Assembly: GCA_031362245.1 (NCBI GenBank)
Contig: JANLSD010000110.1
Location: 1 to 23,292 of the forward strand
Source: JAAURS01 sp031362245
GTDB lineage: Bacteria > Cyanobacteriota > Cyanobacteriia > Thermosynechococcales > Thermosynechococcaceae
Direction of reading: 5' to 3'
Length of the DNA: 23,292 bases
Shown here: piece after piece, positions 8,009-14,473 of the stretch
How the letters are laid out: each line of letters begins with the position of its first letter
How positions within the stretch are numbered: the stretch's first letter is position 1
Notes under the pieces: generated by a model
What the model saw: the letters and a program-made list of their open reading frames with translations, nothing else
The model's database searches: none
What the model was told of the DNA's origin: nothing
Made by a program: the position numbers and the translations under genes

Positions 8009-8218
8009 CGGGATGTTCAGTTGAGACCGCCAACAGGATTAAATATCCTCACAACTTCTTCATGCTTAATTGTCATATTGATGAGAATGAGTCATTAGAT
8101 TTCCACAATGGTTTCGTTAGGTTATCGGTGCATTCCTTCTCACCTTAAGCAACAAAGTTGAGAAACTTATGAAGGGACACACTCGCCTGTCCTCAAACTA
8201 AAGTCAGATTCTGCATTT
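8009..8218. other. Intergenic stretch between convergent genes
   Basis: About 210 bp with motif copy 2 near its left side. On the opposite strand at 8156-8174 is a looser match (CTTCATAAGTTTCTCAACT read on the minus strand, 16 of 19 identical to copy 3). Only very short ORFs are present, for example 17 codons from ATG 8108, none with a ribosome site. A short noncoding transcript is possible. Confidence 0.4.
8047..8070 (+). promoter_or_regulatory. Repeated promoter-proximal motif, copy 2 (plus strand, no gene downstream)
   Basis: CTCACAACTTCTTCATGCTTA from 8048, differing from copy 1 by one base over 21. CATATT starts 27 bases after the motif start as a candidate -10. No plus-strand gene follows before the IS remnant at 8956, so it may drive a short RNA, or be a leftover from a deletion. 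Confidence 0.55.
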
Positions 8219-8953
8219 TTATAAATCGATGGCAGCTCTGACAATCTCTTTTTCGTGGGCGATCGCAAACCCCACTTTTTCGCAAACGCGCTGCATGGCA
8301 GCATTCTCAGGCAAAATTTGAGCGACGATTCGAGTCAGGTTCTCATCTCGACCTACTTTTACCAATCGTTGGAGGAGTTCCGTTCCTAACCCCTGGCGCT
8401 GGAAGGCGTCGCTGACGAGTAAGACAAATTCTGCTTCCTGGGTGACATGCATTTTGCTCAAGCGTCCGACTGCGCGCATTTCATGGGTTCCGGTTACTGG
8501 ATCTTTGCGATCTGCTATGAAGGCCATCTCGCGATCGTAGTCGATGAAACAGAGACGCATCAGCCGTTCATGGGTTTGCTCCATCAAGCGACGGGCAAGG
8601 GTTGTATTAAGGGGCGGTAGGGCGATCGCCCGATCTCGAAAGACTTCCACGAGCTGTCCGCCTGTCCCAAATAGCAAAATTGGGCCAAATTGCGGATCGA
8701 TGGAACTGCCTAGAATTAACTCGTACCCGCCATCGAGATGAACCATTGGCTGCACCGTCACGCCCAGAAAATGCTCTGAACCGACCTTTTCCTGGACGGA
8801 AGTGGCGATCGCGCCATAAGCCCAACGCACGGCTTCAGCATCGGTGAGATTGAGCTGTACTCCCCTAATATCGGTCTTGTGGGTCACGGCTGGTTGACTG
8901 ACAAAAGTTTTGTTCAAAGGTGTGAGATGCCAGAAATAGCTAGGAATTGACAA
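8219..8953 (-). pseudogene. Remnant of PatZ-like acyl-CoA synthetase/GNAT protein acetyltransferase
   Basis: A 244-residue open frame carrying pieces of a large protein that normally has a CoA-binding domain, an ATP-grasp domain and a C-terminal GNAT domain (about 900 residues). Residues 24-127 match the ATP-grasp part (THKTDIRGVQLNL, FLGVTVQPMV, GYELILGSSIDPQFGP, LFGTGGQLVEVFRDRA). Residues 128-244 match the GNAT part (ERLMRLCFIDYDREMA; acetyl-CoA loop QRQGLGTELL near 186-194; ENAAMQRVCEKVGF). The usual stretch of roughly 110-120 residues between them is missing, joined in frame at MEQT/HERL. Everything N-terminal to THKTD is missing, with the break within about 60 bp of the IS end at 8956. 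No ATG or ribosome site exists, only TTG. It was probably the third gene of the USP-MBL operon. Whether the fused frame is still translated is unknown. Confidence 0.8.
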
Positions 8954-8955
8954 GA

Positions 8956-8971
8956 CTCAGTACTCCGCAAT
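8956..8971 (+). repeat. Left terminal inverted repeat of the IS remnant
   Basis: CTCAGTACTCCGCAAT, perfect reverse complement of 9669-9684. It adjoins the broken 5' end of the PatZ-like remnant. Confidence 0.8.
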
Positions 8972-9004
8972 GAGGCCATAAACTCCCTAACTTCCTGGGT
9001 AAGG

Positions 9005-9041
9005 CCTCTTTTCCCTCTTTGGGGAGATACTGGAAAAGAGG
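9005..9041. other. Hairpin upstream of the IS transposase start
   Basis: CCTCTTTTCC (9005-9014) pairs perfectly with GGAAAAGAGG (9032-9041) around a 17-nt loop, ending 19 nt before ATG 9061. Many IS elements carry such structures to limit translation of transposase from read-through transcripts; that role is inferred here. Confidence 0.5.
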
Positions 9042-9060
9042 GCTATTTCAGGAGAGCGGT

Positions 9061-9507
9061 ATGAAAGTTCCTCAAAATCGAAACCTTAAGCTCAATGAAC
9101 TTACAAAACACCAAGTCCATCGAATGGCGCTGGAAACCCTAAAAAACAATCTAGCCCTTTTAAGTGCTGGAGATAGGTCGTCCGAGGAGAATGTCCTCGA
9201 TATCTTACTGAGCGCGGCTGCCAACCGAACCAGCATCGACCGTGAATGCGACGAACTTGAAGGTGCACCCAGTCCGAATACCGTGCGAGGCGTGTTGCGG
9301 GATTCATTGAATCTTCAGACCCTAGAAAAGCAGCTTAACCAGGCGCTTGGGCAGGACTTGAATCCCGTTTACTGGCAACATTCTCAGCATATCGCGGTGG
9401 ATCTCGTGGATATTCCCTATTACGGAACGGCGTTGAACAATCCCGACGAAGTCCGCCGGAGTAAGGCTAAATTAGGGACAACTCAGATCTTGCACCAGTC
9501 TCAATAA
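9061..9507 (+). pseudogene. Truncated DDE transposase (probably ISH3 family)
   Basis: 148 codons from ATG 9061 with AGGAG 7 nt upstream. The N-terminal region is helical; HIAVDLVDIPYYG at about 110-122 holds the first catalytic aspartate (Asp114), and RRSKAKLGTT follows. The expected continuation with the second Asp and the Glu is absent: sequence diverges after LGTT and stops at TAA 9505. After this stop the same frame resumes with a recognisable transposase tail (RKFRFRTLLRWIGSEVEDR) up to TGA 9655. This is the mark of an internal deletion rather than a C-terminal truncation. Not functional as a transposase. Assignment to ISH3 versus another IS4-like group is from memory of the IAVDLxxIPYYG motif and is moderate. 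Confidence 0.7.
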
Positions 9508-9666
9508 GGGTTGCCAAAATGGGCAGGCTCTAGAACAGGAGAGCGTAAGTTTCGATTCCGCACCCTTCTGCGATGGATCGGTAGTGAAGTCGAAGACCGA
9601 TTACTTTTACGAGAAGCATTCAACTACCTGCTCTGTCACAGTTTTGTTTTTGAGTGAATTATTTGC

Positions 9667-9975
9667 TTATTGCGGAGTACTGAGGATTTCTCCTTTTTTG
9701 ATGTGGAGATCGGCACAACTGACCTGGGCTTGTTCTGGAACAATGCCCAAGCAACCTGTTTCAGCACGCAAGCGATCGGTGCCCGTAATGTGGTCGGCGT
9801 GGACGTGGGTTTCTAGGCAATATCGCAAGGTTAATCCTAATTCATTGAGGAGTTTGCGATCGCGCCCAACCTTCTCCAACACTGGATCGACCAGAATTGC
9901 TTCTTTCAGAACTAGATCGGCGATCAGACACGTATAGGTACTGGATTCAGAATCGAATAATTGGCGAAATAACAT
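9667..9975 (-). pseudogene. Truncated ETHE1-like metallo-beta-lactamase-fold protein
   Basis: 102 residues of a protein family usually of about 230-240 residues (ETHE1-type persulfide dioxygenase or glyoxalase-II-like). It begins FRQLFDSESSTYTCLI and has the metal motif THVHADHITG (His57, His59, Asp61, His62). The reading frame enters the IS terminal repeat and ends there: the last residues LSTPQ and the stop are encoded by the IS end at about 9667-9684. The second half, with the remaining metal-binding His and Asp residues, is gone, so no activity is expected. The start ATG 9975 has GGAGGT 7 nt upstream, and the USP gene ends 21 nt before it, so the fragment still sits in a transcribed operon. 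Confidence 0.85.
9669..9684 (-). repeat. Right terminal inverted repeat of the IS remnant
   Basis: ATTGCGGAGTACTGAG on the plus strand, perfect reverse complement of 8956-8971. It supplies the last sense codons of the truncated ETHE1-like gene. Confidence 0.8.
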
Positions 9976-9996
9976 GTTTCCAACCTCCGATGTTTG

Positions 9997-10479
9997 CTAT
10001 CGGATATAGATCGCCCAAACTGAGCATGGAGCATGGTGAAAAATATAGTTACTGACACTCCCCAAAACTGCCTCAGCAATTCCACTGCGACCACCGCGAC
10101 CAACGATGATGGTGTCAACTTCTAGTTCGCGAGCTACTGTGCAAATAACTGGAGCAGGATTTCCTAGAATATGCTTGGTCGTCACAAAAATTCCTGCTTC
10201 CTCTAACTGTTTGGCATACCCTTGTAGTTTACTCAGACTCGCTTTCTCCAATCTTTTCCAACTTTCCCAGTCTTCCAGTAATGTGTTGGATAGCACTCCA
10301 GAGTAAGTCTCATCCATTTCCGGTTGGGACGATCCCAGATCGGGCATATGATCAAAAAATGAAAAGGCATGCAGTAAGACGATAGATATTTCCTCAGATT
10401 TAGCCCATTCCAAAGCTTTCTGAATCAGCGTTTCATCGGTTTTGGAGTAATCGAGAGCCACTAAAACCGTTTTGTTCAT
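9997..10479 (-). CDS. Universal stress protein (UspA family), first gene of a decayed operon
   Basis: A 160-residue single-domain USP starting MNKTVLVALDYSKTD. The ATP-binding signature is GRGGRSGIAEAVLGSVSNY near residues 127-145 (G-x2-G-x9-G-S), so nucleotide binding is likely. ATG 10479 has GGAGGT 7 nt upstream. The truncated ETHE1-like gene follows after 21 nt. A minus-strand copy of the repeated motif (10563-10586) lies 83 nt upstream of the start, with TATGCT as a plausible -10 box. It is related to the hox-embedded USP at 1891-2412 but clearly diverged. Function beyond stress association is unknown. Confidence 0.92.
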   Translation of the reverse strand: MNKTVLVALDYSKTDETLIQKALEWAKSEEISIVLLHAFSFFDHMPDLGSSQPEMDETYSGVLSNTLLEDWESWKRLEKASLSKLQGYAKQLEEAGIFVTTKHILGNPAPVICTVARELEVDTIIVGRGGRSGIAEAVLGSVSNYIFHHAPCSVWAIYIR

Positions 10480-10562
10480 ATTTGACCTCCTGTGACAACC
10501 TAGGTAAAGTGAACCAGGTGGGGTAAGTTTTCACGTTTACCAACACTGGCCTAAGCATAGTG

Positions 10563-10586
10563 CTAAGAGTTGAGGAAGTTGTGAAG
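10563..10586 (-). promoter_or_regulatory. Repeated promoter-proximal motif, copy 3 (minus strand)
   Basis: On the minus strand it reads CTTCACAACTTCCTCAACTC then TTAG. A -10-like TATGCT starts 28 bases after the motif start. It lies 83 nt upstream of the USP start at 10479 and points toward it. Confidence 0.65.
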
Positions 10587-10721
10587 TCTGTCCCCACTTT
10601 ATGTTTGGCTCTCCAATAGATTATTAAAAAACATTAATTTTTCTCTACTACCAGCGGAACAATTGGCACCCACAACGGACAGAATTAAGCGTAACGCATT
10701 AACGTTTTCATCGAGCCACCG

Positions 10722-11339
10722 ATGCATCTCAAATTTTCTCAAGAACTCAAGCCTCTGATTGAACGTTTAGCGAGCCAACCCATTACGTTGGCTGAACTGT
10801 TGGCAAAAACTTCAGAGCAAAGCTTTGGCCTAGTAATTGCGCTTTTGACCCTGCCTTTTTTGCTACCCATGCCCCCTGGAGTCTCTACTATTTCAGGGGG
10901 AGGATGCATTTTGCTGGGACTACAGATGATGGCAGGCTGGAAGGCTCCTTGGCTGCCCAAGCGCATTAGGCGGCTTAAGTTTCCACAAGCATTGATGGCA
11001 CGACTACTCAAGATGGTGCAGTCCATTACAAAGCTGCTTGAAAAATTTGTCCGTCCACGAATGCTTAAGCTGGTCAATAATCCATCTATCTGGCGACTAA
11101 ACGGGCTTTGCATTTGCTGGCTGGCATTTTTGCTGATTTTGCCTATTCCCTTGACGAACCCCATCCCAACGGTTGGTATTTTACTGTTTGCGTTTGCCAT
11201 GCTGGAGGGGGATGGTCTGCTGATTTGCATCGGGTATGGCATGACAATCGCGATTACGGCAGCCGTATTTGGTATCGGCTATTTATTATGGCGATCGCCA
11301 GAGCTACTGCACCAACTCCATACCAGCTCAATGCTTTGA
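10722..11339 (+). CDS. ExoD-family membrane protein
   Basis: A 205-residue protein of the ExoD family (named for exopolysaccharide synthesis in rhizobia; the biochemical role is not established). The N-terminal part is soluble and helical. GLVIALLTLPFLLPMPPGVSTISGGG, near residues 36-61, is the family hallmark. Further hydrophobic segments lie at about 130-150 (LCICWLAFLLILPIPLT), 151-170 and 172-192. It reads alone on the plus strand, divergent from the USP operon and convergent with the next genes. No clear ribosome site precedes ATG 10722, so the exact start is moderately certain. The upstream region is AT-rich (10621-10650). Confidence 0.85.
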   Translation: MHLKFSQELKPLIERLASQPITLAELLAKTSEQSFGLVIALLTLPFLLPMPPGVSTISGGGCILLGLQMMAGWKAPWLPKRIRRLKFPQALMARLLKMVQSITKLLEKFVRPRMLKLVNNPSIWRLNGLCICWLAFLLILPIPLTNPIPTVGILLFAFAMLEGDGLLICIGYGMTIAITAAVFGIGYLLWRSPELLHQLHTSSML

Positions 11340-11385
11340 TAGACCTCAGTGCGATCACCGTTCAAAACCCCATTCTTTCAAAGTT

Positions 11386-11775
11386 TTACTGGTGTACGGC
11401 GGTCTTGCTATCTTCTCGGCCATAGGCTTTAAAGGTCAAATAAATGCCGATGGGACAAAGCATTATTGCCGATGAGATCGCCATCATGTCGGAGGCATTT
11501 TGAACGCCCTGTAGATAAAGCTCTGGGGCGAACATCCGGAACAGGCCAAGGAGCATGACAAACCAGCCCACGAGCGTTACGATTACAGGCCAACTCCGAA
11601 TCCAACGGTTGTGAGCGTGGACAATCGAAAGACCAGCAATAAACAAAACGGAACCATTGAAATAAATGACAGGTGCAATATTGGCGACCCAGATGTGAGC
11701 ATTCAACGCTTCGGATAGAGTCATCGCAATAATACTAGGGCCGAGCAATCCTGCAATATGCCTTGAATTTTCCAT
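11386..11775 (-). CDS. Small four-helix membrane protein A
   Basis: 129 residues, mostly hydrophobic, with helices near 7-27, 32-53, 62-83 and 98-116 and a short polar C-terminal tail. It starts MENSRHIAGLLGPSII at ATG 11775 behind GGAGGTGGGAA; a longer in-frame start at 11835 would overlap the upstream gene and lacks a ribosome site. It is the second gene of a pair with the membrane protein at 11804-12220 (28 bp gap), probably one transcript from the promoter near 12255-12277. I do not recognise a named family. Motif-like features are SEALNAHIW in helix 1 and LGLFRMFAPE after helix 3. A two-subunit membrane complex is possible but is inference. Confidence 0.8.
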   Translation of the reverse strand: MENSRHIAGLLGPSIIAMTLSEALNAHIWVANIAPVIYFNGSVLFIAGLSIVHAHNRWIRSWPVIVTLVGWFVMLLGLFRMFAPELYLQGVQNASDMMAISSAIMLCPIGIYLTFKAYGREDSKTAVHQ

Positions 11776-11803
11776 TTCCCACCTCCATAGCAGAGCCTTT
11801 GCC

Positions 11804-12220
11804 TCAAGCCAGTTGATTCCGCTCCGGTAAAACACCCCGAATCTTGGCAGCGATTAGTGTGGATAGCCTAAGCCAGACTAAACCAAAAGACATCAATCCA
11901 CCTTGGAACACATTGTAGTCAGCAGCGATCTGCTCCCAGGAGTAACTTAAAACAACGCGCCCCAAGATAATCTCGAATGCTAGGGTAAGTACTATCCACA
12001 GCACGCCAACGCCTAGCAATTGGGAGACCCGCGACGCATGGAGCCAGCGGATAAGGAGAGTGGCGATCGCCAGAACAATGAATGCTCCCGTCGCAAATGA
12101 AATGTGGTGTGCTAGAGGATCGCCCAAAGATGGCACCAACCATAAGGTGCGTATCGTTCCATTCAGGCTCTCAGCAGCGATAAATATCAGCCAAATCACA
12201 GTACCTTTTAGAAAGATCAT
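11804..12220 (-). CDS. Small four-helix membrane protein B
   Basis: 138 residues with hydrophobic segments near 1-17, 38-59, 69-90 and 105-123. Conserved-looking polar motifs in or near helices are AESLNGTIRTLWLVPSLGD (16-34), FEIILGR (82-88) and DYNVFQGGLM (101-110). I remember similar motifs in uncharacterised bacterial membrane proteins but know no function. The start ATG 12220 has AGGAGGTGA 5 nt upstream. The repeated motif lies 34 nt upstream (12255-12277, minus orientation), the closest copy to any start codon. First gene of the membrane-protein pair. Confidence 0.8.
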   Translation of the reverse strand: MIFLKGTVIWLIFIAAESLNGTIRTLWLVPSLGDPLAHHISFATGAFIVLAIATLLIRWLHASRVSQLLGVGVLWIVLTLAFEIILGRVVLSYSWEQIAADYNVFQGGLMSFGLVWLRLSTLIAAKIRGVLPERNQLA

Positions 12221-12254
12221 GGTTCACCTCCTGTTATAAATACGCATCTTAGGG

Positions 12255-12277
12255 CTGTAACTTGAGGAAATTGTCAG
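12255..12277 (-). promoter_or_regulatory. Repeated promoter-proximal motif, copy 4 (minus strand, most diverged)
   Basis: On the minus strand: CTGACAATTTCCTCAAGTTA. It keeps the ACAAnTTCCTCA core, and TAAGAT follows 27 bases after the aligned motif start as a good -10 box. It lies 34 nt upstream of the start at 12220. Confidence 0.55.
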
Positions 12278-12325
12278 AAAGGATGGTCTTATACATGCTC
12301 AATGCCACCGTACGCAAACAAATTG

Positions 12326-12883
12326 CTAATCTAGGGTTTTCCAGTCGCAAAGTTCCTTCGGCGAGGTCATTTGTGGTGATCGATACCGATAAAAATTGCT
12401 GACATCTAGAACCACTTTATGGAACTGGAGCCAATCGATTCGTTCCTCACCCTTCGTTGAACGAACGATCGCGCCTTGGACAAGCTTTAGGTGCCCCTCT
12501 ACATCCCAGGTCAATTCAGAATCAGGAACTTTATACCAGACTGCTCCTGGCCAAGAAAGCACCAGTCCCTCTCCTTGAATTAGATTGGCCTTTGCGGTTC
12601 CCCTAATGCACACGAATTCATCGGAATTGGGATAGCCGTAATAGCCCTCAATGTTTTGGCCCGTCTTGTTAAAGTTAAAGCAAACTCCTGCTCCGTCTCG
12701 CCAGTCAGCAGGATCAGGTTTGCTGCACAGTTGATAGGGGCCATCTGGGAGGGTGGCGATCGCATCTTCTCCTTGCATATGTTCCTGACTAACGCCCATC
12801 ATGGCTCCATTAATCGATGAAGCAGTCAGGGCAACAAGCACCCCTAACACTAGGAATTTTAAAATTTGGAGGCTTTTCAGCAT
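12326..12883 (-). CDS. Exported protein of unknown function
   Basis: 185 residues with an N-terminal signal peptide: two lysines, then a hydrophobic core (FLVLGVLVALTA, about 10-21) and a likely cleavage near residue 26-27. The mature part has four cysteines (in YQLCSKPD, GVCFNF, EFVCIRG, KELCDW), which could form two disulfides in the periplasm. It is rich in aromatic residues and looks beta-rich (GYYGYPNSDEFVCIRG, WPGAVWYKVPDSELTW). The start MLKSLQ at ATG 12883 has GGAGGA 9 nt upstream; a longer in-frame TTG start at 12904 would spoil the signal peptide. Motif copy 5 is 85 nt upstream. I do not recognise the family. Confidence 0.75.
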   Translation of the reverse strand: MLKSLQILKFLVLGVLVALTASSINGAMMGVSQEHMQGEDAIATLPDGPYQLCSKPDPADWRDGAGVCFNFNKTGQNIEGYYGYPNSDEFVCIRGTAKANLIQGEGLVLSWPGAVWYKVPDSELTWDVEGHLKLVQGAIVRSTKGEERIDWLQFHKVVLDVSNFYRYRSPQMTSPKELCDWKTLD

Positions 12884-12968
12884 GCGATCAGTTCCTCCAT
12901 CCAATGCAACCGAATCGAGCCGCTTCTGGCTATTTTAATGAGAGGTTCCCCCAACTTCCAGATTAAAC

Positions 12969-12992
12969 CGTAAACATGAAGAAGTCGTGAGG
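12969..12992 (-). promoter_or_regulatory. Repeated promoter-proximal motif, copy 5 (minus strand)
   Basis: On the minus strand: CTCACGACTTCTTCATGTTTA, with one change in the ACAACTTC core. TAATCT starts about 27 bases after the motif start as the -10 candidate. It points to the exported protein gene starting at 12883, 85 nt away, and is back to back with copy 6. Confidence 0.6.
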
Positions 12993-13055
12993 CTAACAGA
13001 AAACCTAGGCCGGCTGATGCTCAGAGGCAAAATGGCATTGCTTAGGACTCTTAAT

Positions 13056-13079
13056 CCTCACAACTTCCTCAAAATTACC
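13056..13079 (+). promoter_or_regulatory. Repeated promoter-proximal motif, copy 6 (plus strand)
   Basis: CTCACAACTTCCTCAAAATTA from 13057. A -10-like TATATT begins at 13088. It lies 40 nt upstream of the DUF4342 gene. With copy 5 it makes this 236-bp spacer a divergent promoter region. Confidence 0.65.
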
Positions 13080-13119
13080 CTTTAGTCTATATTCAGAGTC
13101 AAGAATAAGGAGTTATGCA

Positions 13120-13461
13120 ATGAACTCGCCAGTTGATCGTGTTGATGAGCCAAAGGAACAGGTGACTATTGATGTCGTTCCAGTTGAATCTGAAGCTAAG
13201 ACCGAAGAAAAAGTAACTGTGGAAGAATTTACAATCAGCGGGGACGGTCTTGTTGTTAAAGTTAAAGAACTAATTCACGAAGGTAATATCCGTCGGATTA
13301 TTATCAAAAACGAAGAAGGGCGGGTATTAATTGAAATCCCTTTAACAGTTGGGTTTGTAGGAGGAGTGTTAAGCGCCGCGTTATTCCCAGTAGTGGCCGC
13401 TGTTGGCGTAATTGGTGCTATGGTTGCTCACTTAACTGTGGTGATTGAAAAAAGAGAATAA
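13120..13461 (+). CDS. DUF4342 family protein
   Basis: 113 residues. Residues 1-32 are acidic and likely disordered. Residues 35-111 match DUF4342: VEEFTISGDGLVVKVKELIHEGN, RRIIIKNEEGRVLIEIPLTVG, then a hydrophobic stretch (about 78-105) able to form one membrane-spanning or buried hairpin. The function of this family is unknown; members often occur in stress-related gene groups. ATG 13120 is preceded by AAGGAG (9 nt). The motif copy 13056-13079 and TATATT give it a convincing promoter. The coding DNA is more AT-rich than the hox genes and has no HIP1 octamer. Confidence 0.88.
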   Translation: MNSPVDRVDEPKEQVTIDVVPVESEAKTEEKVTVEEFTISGDGLVVKVKELIHEGNIRRIIIKNEEGRVLIEIPLTVGFVGGVLSAALFPVVAAVGVIGAMVAHLTVVIEKRE

Positions 13462-13632
13462 ATCAGGGTCGTGAATTAAATAAGTACGGTATTCATCAAA
13501 CAGGGCGTTGAATTAGATCTTATAGAGATGGACTGTCCTTTCTGTGACTCTCCTCCGATTAGCTATAGTTTGCAAGAATATTTAGGTGTCTCTATTTTCC
13601 GTTATAGCAATCGCAAACGACAAGGAATAAAA

Positions 13633-14331
13633 ATGGCGACACTCATTTTGATCCGTCATGGACAAAGCCTTTGGAATGCGATGAATAAATTTACGGGCTG
13701 GGTAGATGTGCCTTTGAGCGAAAGAGGAAGAGCAGAAGCAACGATTGCCTCCTGTCGATTGAGTGGATACAGAGTGAATGTTTGCTTTACCAGCAAACTC
13801 ATTCGTGCAATTGAAACGGCAATGATTTGCCTGACCGAACAGGACGATATTTGTGGCGGAAAAATTCCCATTATCAAGCACGAAAAAAACGACCAGGACT
13901 GGCATGGGTGGGACAAGTACGATAGCAACCCAGCCGAAGAATTGCCCATTTTCACCAATGCCGCCCTTGATGAGCGCTTCTACGGAGATTTACAGGGACT
14001 CAACAAAACAGAAACGGCAGAAAAATATGGAAAAGATAAAGTACATGAATGGCGACGTTCTTACAATGTGCGTCCGCCTGGCGGGGAGAGCCTGGAAGAC
14101 ACACAAAAGCGAGTCGTTGCCTATTTTGAAAACCGAATTCTGCATCATCTCCAACAGTGCGACAATGTTTTGATTGCGGCGCATGGCAACTCTCTGCGTT
14201 CGATCATCATGAAGCTGGAAAATTTGAGCCCTGATGAAGTAACCAAACTAGAAATCGCCACAGGTGTACCCATCGTCTATGAAATTGATGTCGAGGGTCA
14301 GGTCGCTAACAAAAAGATCTTGAACGATTAA
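13633..14331 (+). CDS. gpmA: 2,3-bisphosphoglycerate-dependent phosphoglycerate mutase family
   Basis: Histidine-phosphatase-fold protein, 232 residues, interconverting 3- and 2-phosphoglycerate in lower glycolysis if it keeps the family activity. The phospho-acceptor is His9 in IRHGQSLWN. NKFTGWVDVPLSERG follows, as in GpmA. Glu114 in DERFYGDLQGLNK and RPPGGESLEDT are also GpmA-like, and the second catalytic His184 is in AAHGNSLRSI. It is slightly shorter than typical GpmA (about 250), and the segment at about 66-105 (EQDDICGG to SNPAEELPIF) looks atypical. ATG 13633 has AAGGA 6 nt upstream; an in-frame ATG at 13528 would add 35 residues before the invariant RHG. Low-GC, no HIP1. It could be a co-transcribed partner of the DUF4342 gene 171 bp upstream. 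Confidence 0.88.
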   Translation: MATLILIRHGQSLWNAMNKFTGWVDVPLSERGRAEATIASCRLSGYRVNVCFTSKLIRAIETAMICLTEQDDICGGKIPIIKHEKNDQDWHGWDKYDSNPAEELPIFTNAALDERFYGDLQGLNKTETAEKYGKDKVHEWRRSYNVRPPGGESLEDTQKRVVAYFENRILHHLQQCDNVLIAAHGNSLRSIIMKLENLSPDEVTKLEIATGVPIVYEIDVEGQVANKKILND

Positions 14332-14404
14332 ACTTCATGTGTCGAACGCTATGTTGATGTGCAACATGGGCCTACACCCAAACCTTGGTCGTACATGAAA
14401 CCTA

Positions 14405-14460
14405 CCCCTTTATCTGACAACTCAGCCTATCGGAGGGGCCTCGATAGGATAAATAGGGGT
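14405..14460. terminator. Probable bidirectional terminator hairpin
   Basis: Lies between convergent genes. CCTATCG (14426-14432) pairs with CGATAGG (14442-14448). An outer stem pairs CCCCTTTAT (14405-14413) imperfectly with ATAAATAGGGG (14449-14459). A second small hairpin, ATGTTG/CAACAT, lies at 14351-14367. No long T-run follows, so factor-independent termination is only likely, not certain. Confidence 0.4.
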
Positions 14461-14473
14461 TCAGCTCAGTCGT

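Larger units (their letters stand above)
8956..9684 (+). mobile_element. Internally deleted IS element (probably ISH3-like) with intact terminal repeats
   Basis: Bounded by a perfect 16-bp inverted repeat: CTCAGTACTCCGCAAT at 8956-8971 and its reverse complement at 9669-9684. Inside are the N-terminal third of a DDE transposase (from ATG 9061) and, in the same frame, a typical transposase C-terminus (RTLLRWIGSEVEDR, ending at TGA 9655-9657). The catalytic core between them is missing. No target-site duplication is seen: CAAGA lies on the left and GATTT on the right. The two flanking genes are both cut at the element. This fits insertion followed by, or causing, a deletion of host DNA. The element is non-autonomous but could be mobilised by a full-length relative elsewhere in the genome. 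Confidence 0.8.

Noticed and set aside
9049..9545. 10-bp repeat CAGGAGAGCG at 9049 and 9536 as deletion endpoints of the IS
   Set aside because: Deletion between direct repeats would leave one copy, not two; likely chance or a ribosome-site-like sequence.
9667..9975. Intact small metallo-beta-lactamase protein
   Set aside because: The frame ends in an IS terminal repeat and lacks the second half with the remaining metal ligands.
13528..13632. 35-residue N-terminal extension of the phosphoglycerate mutase with a CPFC motif
   Set aside because: In frame and begins with ATG, but the RHG catalytic motif belongs within the first ten residues and AAGGA precedes ATG 13633.
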